From JAWXTS01 sp044433305 (GTDB taxonomy: Bacteria; Bacteroidota; Bacteroidia; Bacteroidales; Rikenellaceae), in assembly GCA_044433305.1 (NCBI GenBank), contig JAWXTS010000010.1:1-35137 (forward strand): 35,137 nt of DNA, written 5' to 3'. Of this stretch, positions 31,620 through 35,137 are shown one piece after another. Both the position numbers and the translations under genes were made by a program. Numbering within the stretch: position 1 is the stretch's first letter; every line of letters starts with the position of its first letter. The notes beneath the pieces were generated by a model, which saw only the letters and a list, made by a program, of their open reading frames with translations, was not told the origin of the DNA and searched no databases.

Positions 31620-32948
31620 TTACTCGTATAGGTGCTTCCAGTCTGGACCAAAGTCAAACACTGGCATGGCGCGACGCTCAGGCTGAGCCTTAGCTGTAAC
31701 ACTACCCAAGTTCTCAGGGCTACACTCTACGAACTCGCCACCATCAAAGGTGTTGTCCTTCCAGATGACTTTGACTGGGGCTGGATTAGAAATATGAACA
31801 GCAATCTTGTTAGACACAAACACATTGTCCTTAACTATCGACTCAGAGAAAGGCAAGTCCTGTTTAGCTCCTGTGCCCGAGTTGATAACCATACCTATGT
31901 TTGTGTTAATAGCAACATTGCCCTCGATGATAGAGTTCTTAACTTGGAAATAGCTATTTATAACAGGGTCCTGAATACCCATAACCGTACGTATGGCTGG
32001 AGTAGTCATATCACCTGCCAAATCCTGCATATAGTTGTTGCGCACAATCTGGTCCTCGCCAACTAGGCGTATGCCACCCGTTCCCGGAACGTTGCGACCG
32101 TCGAAGTAATTATCCTCAATGATATTACCATTACCGTGACGAATAGTGAAGATACCCTCGCACTCCAAGAACACATTGCCTCTGTAAGTGTTGTTGCACG
32201 ATTTGTTAGATATAAACTCAAGCTCTGCACTACATCTCTCAAAAACATTGTTCTCGACCAAACAGCGTGCGTCACTCATAGAGACAGTAGACATACCTAT
32301 ACGGAAGGTCTCTTGACTATTAATCTTGCTTCCCTTCTCGTTGAAGTAGGCGCGAGGACGCGTGAAGTAGTTGTTGCGAATGATATGGTTTGATTGAGAT
32401 GGCATCCACGGCTCGGTGAACACAGCCACGGTGCAACCAAGCCACACCTTGTCCTCGAACGAGCAATTCTCAACAACATTGCGCATACCATAAACCGCCA
32501 ACCACTGGCTCTGGTCATCGAGATGGAAGTCGGTATTGAAGCCCGTCATGCGCACATTGCGAATCACACTCTCGTTTGCATTGACAGTAGCAGAGGTACG
32601 GAACTGAATCACAGCACCGTTAGGCTCGTCTGTAATAGGGTCCTCGAACCATAGGTCCTCGACTACGATACCATAGCCCGAGAAAGACAGCGACGAAAGC
32701 CCACGCAGGATGGTCTTGCCGGCAGTCTCGCCTCTAAAGACTACGGGATATCCACGCTTGCCATCAACAGACTTGAAGCGGATATTGAGGTTATCCCAAA
32801 TGCCCTCAGCCAAAACAAGTGTGTCTCCGCCATTGAGCATAAAGCACTCCTTGGCCTGCTCTGCCTCAGCAATGCGAATGACTTTAGCATTAGCCCCCAG
32901 CACAGACGCTAGAGCTACCGCCAAAGCAAGTAGAAATCTTCTTTTCAT
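31620..32948 (-). CDS. PL6-family polysaccharide lyase, first of a tandem pair
   Basis: The 442-residue secreted protein is closely similar to its neighbour throughout: signal peptide MKRRFLLALAVALASVLGAN, shared core FRGETAGKTILRGLSSLSFS, and end MPVFDFGPDWKHLYE. Catalytic Lys249 (ISNKSCNNTYRGN) and Arg270 (TIRHGNGN), and Glu242/Glu244, are kept, so both copies look active. The most divergent part is the last third (about residues 310-440), where substrate or subsite differences could lie. It is promoter-proximal and begins the operon. Tandem duplication is inferred from the similarity. Confidence 0.88.
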   Translation of the reverse strand: MKRRFLLALAVALASVLGANAKVIRIAEAEQAKECFMLNGGDTLVLAEGIWDNLNIRFKSVDGKRGYPVVFRGETAGKTILRGLSSLSFSGYGIVVEDLWFEDPITDEPNGAVIQFRTSATVNANESVIRNVRMTGFNTDFHLDDQSQWLAVYGMRNVVENCSFEDKVWLGCTVAVFTEPWMPSQSNHIIRNNYFTRPRAYFNEKGSKINSQETFRIGMSTVSMSDARCLVENNVFERCSAELEFISNKSCNNTYRGNVFLECEGIFTIRHGNGNIIEDNYFDGRNVPGTGGIRLVGEDQIVRNNYMQDLAGDMTTPAIRTVMGIQDPVINSYFQVKNSIIEGNVAINTNIGMVINSGTGAKQDLPFSESIVKDNVFVSNKIAVHISNPAPVKVIWKDNTFDGGEFVECSPENLGSVTAKAQPERRAMPVFDFGPDWKHLYE

Positions 32949-32983
32949 ATGTTATAAGTTATTAGGTTAGGCTTGTCAATTCC

Positions 32984-33015
32984 CAAAATTATATATTAAT
33001 AACTAAAGTAACAAA
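32984..33015 (-). promoter_or_regulatory. Promoter of the PL6 lyase pair
   Basis: On the minus strand TTTG (33012-33015) and an exact -7 box TAATTTTG (32984-32991) have a 20-base spacing, 35 bases before the start codon at 32948. Confidence 0.7.
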
Positions 33016-33122
33016 AAGTACTTAGCTTTTATTCCAAATAGCCCTATAAAAAACCTTATAACACACCCACCCCACAGCGCGAAATCCTGCACTGTACTCC
33101 AAAAGATAAATGCCTAAAAAAC

Positions 33123-33157
33123 AAAACCTCCTCTACACGTTGTGTAGAGGAGGTTTT
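33123..33157. terminator. Terminator of tRNA-Cys
   Basis: AAAACCTCCTCTACAC (33123-33138) is a perfect inverted repeat of GTGTAGAGGAGGTTTT (33142-33157), a 16-bp stem with a 3-base loop, 2 bases from the tRNA 3' end. Confidence 0.9.
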
Positions 33158-33159
33158 CG

Positions 33160-33230
33160 AGGTCTGAAGCGGATTCGAACCGCTGTAGCAGCTTTTGCAG
33201 AGCTGAGCCTAGCCACTCGGCCATCAGACC
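33160..33230 (-). tRNA. tRNA-Cys (anticodon GCA)
   Basis: The minus strand reads GGTCTGA at the 5' end and TCAGACC at the 3' end with discriminator T, as expected for Cys. The anticodon stem is CAGCT/AGCTG with loop CTGCAAA, giving anticodon GCA. The T arm is AGCGG-TTCGAAT-CCGCT. CCA is not encoded (the next bases are CGA). Confidence 0.94.
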
Positions 33231-33248
33231 AGATTGTATTTCAGACTG

Positions 33249-33279
33249 CAAAGATACGCTATTTTTAATAATCTCCAAA
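33249..33279 (-). promoter_or_regulatory. Promoter of tRNA-Cys
   Basis: On the minus strand TTTG (33276-33279) and an exact TATCTTTG (33249-33256), 19 bases apart, end 18 bases before the tRNA. Confidence 0.7.
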
Positions 33280-33282
33280 CTC

Positions 33283-33316
33283 TTGATTACCTTTTCCACT
33301 TTTTTGCTTACTTTTA
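33283..33316 (+). promoter_or_regulatory. Possible dprA promoter
   Basis: TTG at 33283-33285 and TACTTTTA at 33309-33316 (one mismatch), 23 bases apart, 25 bases before the dprA ATG. It is divergent from, and close to, the tRNA-Cys promoter. Confidence 0.4.
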
Positions 33317-33341
33317 CACATTATTATTAAAATATAACAAA

Positions 33342-34451
33342 ATGGATATACTTGCCGATATAGCCCTTACAATGGTGCCAAAGTGCGGACCAAAGCACAT
33401 TAGCAAACTAATAAATCTTTTTGGCTCAGCCAACAATATATTCAATACGCCTAGGTCCATTCTTATAGAACAAGCAGGTCTAGACTATAATACAGCCAAC
33501 TTTATCGCCAGCAAGGCCTCTTTTGCCTCGGCCGAAAACGAAATCAAATTCCTAAGGCACAACAACATAAACGCTATCACCCAAGACGATAATAGATACC
33601 CACACAGACTGGCAGCGTGCGATATTTACCCCCACCTAATATACACCAAGGGGGATACGGATTTAAATAGCAAGCATTTTGTGTCGGTGGTGGGAACACG
33701 CAAAATCACAGACTATGGCATCAGAATGTGTGAAAATATAGTCGGCGAGATAGCAGAGCTTGTCCCCGATGCTGTTATCGTTAGTGGACTGGCCTTTGGC
33801 ACCGACATCACCGCCCACAAGGCAGCTCTCAGGGCTGGAATCAAAACAGTGAGCGTCATGGGGCGCAATCTGCAATCTATCTACCCTGCCGCGCATACTA
33901 ACTGGGCAAACAACATTGTGGCGCAGGGCGGCATGTTAATCTCGGAATACAACTCTACTCAATCGCCCGACAAGTCGAGCTTTATCCAGCGCAATAGAAT
34001 CATTGCAGGCATCTGTGACGCCCTTATAGTTGTTGAGTCGGCGGCCTCGGGAGGATCTATGAGCACTGCTAGAGCGGCAGACCAGATGAACAGGGATATC
34101 TTTGCGGTGCCTGGTCGCGTGGGCGACAAATACTCTGAGGGCACAAATGCGATTATTGCCAACCAAATGGGGCGCATAGCACGCTCGGGGCAGGACGTGG
34201 TTTCGGCCATGCTGTGGGAGGCAGGCGACATAGCCCACCCTAAGCAACAGAACATATTCAACTCGATGATAGAGACCCTCGACCCTATGAGTCAGAAGGT
34301 CTATCAGCACATAAGTTATGACCCAACCCACGTTGATTTCTTGTCCAATATATGTAAAGTTGAGCAGAGCGAGCTGGCGAGCATACTTTTTGAGCTTCAG
34401 CTAAACGGAATTATTAGAGCCCTCTCGGGCAATAGATTTACTAGAATATGA
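33342..34451 (+). CDS. dprA: DNA-processing protein DprA
   Basis: DprA binds incoming single-stranded DNA during natural transformation and loads RecA. From the ATG at 33342 it has 369 residues. The N-terminal helix-hairpin-helix region covers about 1-70, and the Rossmann-like core (about 80-290) has VSVVGTRKITDYGIRM, VIVSGLAFGTDITAHKAAL, the loop QRNRIIAGICDALIVVES and GSMSTARAADQMNRDIFAVP. The C-terminal winged-helix-like domain (about 310-369) is also present. An in-frame start at 33234 would add 36 residues overlapping the tRNA promoter and is rejected. Its stop overlaps the tatD start (ATGA). Confidence 0.95.
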   Translation: MDILADIALTMVPKCGPKHISKLINLFGSANNIFNTPRSILIEQAGLDYNTANFIASKASFASAENEIKFLRHNNINAITQDDNRYPHRLAACDIYPHLIYTKGDTDLNSKHFVSVVGTRKITDYGIRMCENIVGEIAELVPDAVIVSGLAFGTDITAHKAALRAGIKTVSVMGRNLQSIYPAAHTNWANNIVAQGGMLISEYNSTQSPDKSSFIQRNRIIAGICDALIVVESAASGGSMSTARAADQMNRDIFAVPGRVGDKYSEGTNAIIANQMGRIARSGQDVVSAMLWEAGDIAHPKQQNIFNSMIETLDPMSQKVYQHISYDPTHVDFLSNICKVEQSELASILFELQLNGIIRALSGNRFTRI

Positions 34452-35137
34452 TATTTGCAGATACACACACTCATCTCTATGATGATAAGTTTGACACAGA
34501 CCGTGAACAAACAGTTAATAACGCAATAGCAAGCGGTGTTAAATACTTGTTTTTACCTGCCGTTGACCACACATCGAACGAGGCTCTATTTGAGCTAGTT
34601 AGAGAGCACAAAGACAGTTGTTTTGCTATGATGGGCTACCATCCAACCTCTGTTAATGAATATGTTGATAACTATGTTGAGATGATAGATAATGTCGAAA
34701 AACTGTTGAAAACCCCACCTAGCGGGATAGAGTTTTGTGCCGTGGGCGAGATAGGTCTCGATTTGTATTGGAGCAAGGATTTTCTCAGCGAGCAGCTATA
34801 TGCGCTAAGACGTCAGTTTGAGCTTGCGCTGGAGCTAGACCTGCCCGTAGTGGTTCACTGTCGCGACGCATGGCCACAGATGCTAGAGGTGTTGGGCGAA
34901 TACCGCGGACGTAACCTTAGAGGTATAATGCACGGATTCAGTGGTAGCTACGAGGATTACCTAAACATAAAAGACATGGGCGACTTTCTCTTTGGCATAG
35001 GCGGCCCTATAACATACAAGAAGTCTCCACAAGCCGAGGTACTAAAATACATGGACCTAAACGACATTGTTTTAGAAACGGACGCCCCCTACCTCACCCC
35101 TGTGCCTTATCGTGGCAAGAGGAACGAAAGTGCCACA
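34448..35137 (+). CDS. tatD: TatD-family metal-dependent hydrolase/DNase, C-terminus cut off
   Basis: The first 230 residues are present; the window ends inside the gene. TatD-family enzymes are TIM-barrel metallohydrolases with DNase activity. Metal ligands are visible: the N-terminal ADTHTHLYDD, Glu in CAVGEIGLDLYW, His in VVVHCRDAWPQ, His in GIMHGFSGS and Asp in LETDAPYLTP. The ATG at 34448 overlaps the dprA stop by four bases, so translation is probably coupled. The last few dozen residues are missing from the view. Confidence 0.93.
   Translation, partial: MIFADTHTHLYDDKFDTDREQTVNNAIASGVKYLFLPAVDHTSNEALFELVREHKDSCFAMMGYHPTSVNEYVDNYVEMIDNVEKLLKTPPSGIEFCAVGEIGLDLYWSKDFLSEQLYALRRQFELALELDLPVVVHCRDAWPQMLEVLGEYRGRNLRGIMHGFSGSYEDYLNIKDMGDFLFGIGGPITYKKSPQAEVLKYMDLNDIVLETDAPYLTPVPYRGKRNESAT

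Noticed and set aside
33234..33341. A 36-residue N-terminal extension of DprA.
   Set aside because: It covers the tRNA-Cys promoter and the likely dprA promoter, and ATG 33342 gives the normal N-terminus.

Overview
The window is chromosomal DNA from a member of the Bacteroidota, most likely the order Bacteroidales. Three things point there. Promoters have the Bacteroidota form (-7 box TAnnTTTG, often with TTTG or TTG about 20 bases upstream). Gene order includes acpP-fabF-rnc. The gene content is typical too: two-subunit KorAB, PL6 lyases, RIC-like hemerythrin, and a DUF4988-type lipoprotein remnant. No phage, insertion sequence or CRISPR array is visible.

Layout. 1-353: truncated dipeptidase E (minus). 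354-3026: a long acpP leader, then acpP-fabF-rnc (fatty acid synthesis and RNA processing). 3074-5400: radC followed by a NarL-type histidine kinase/response regulator pair. 5403-9399 (minus): a TPR protein, an MFS transporter and a small PH-like membrane protein in one probable operon. 9529-11861 (minus): an S24-like regulator with its own promoter, then riboflavin synthase and an orphan PhoR-like kinase. 12060-12134: tRNA-Arg(CCG). 12203-16720: a CoA-transferase divergent from korAB (2-oxoacid:ferredoxin oxidoreductase). 16721-17172: an intergenic region with a probable minus-strand small RNA. 17173-21813: dnaG, uvrB and a GtrA-family protein. 21893-23804: trxB tightly coupled to a LuxE-like acyl-protein synthetase. 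23881-24060: a second candidate small RNA (plus strand). 24129-25447: a RIC-like hemerythrin and a LuxR-type regulator with a degenerate receiver. 25507-26196: Sel1-repeat protein. 26290-29880 (minus): a large AsmA-like protein with a Gln-rich tandem repeat. 29989-30170: remnant of a DUF4988-like lipoprotein gene. 30231-32948 (minus): two tandem PL6 (chondroitinase B/alginate lyase-like) polysaccharide lyases. 33160-33230: tRNA-Cys. 33342-35137: dprA overlapping tatD, which runs off the window.

Most genes are ordinary housekeeping. The least explained elements are the two promoter-plus-terminator intergenic transcripts. The minus-strand one (about 16809-16900) carries two copies of a 12-base sequence that is perfectly complementary to the leader just upstream of the second PL6 lyase gene, with a shorter match in the leader of the first. 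This suggests base-pairing control, or alternatively that a common leader element is shared. The RIC-like protein paired with a pseudo-receiver regulator is the most interesting protein-level unit.
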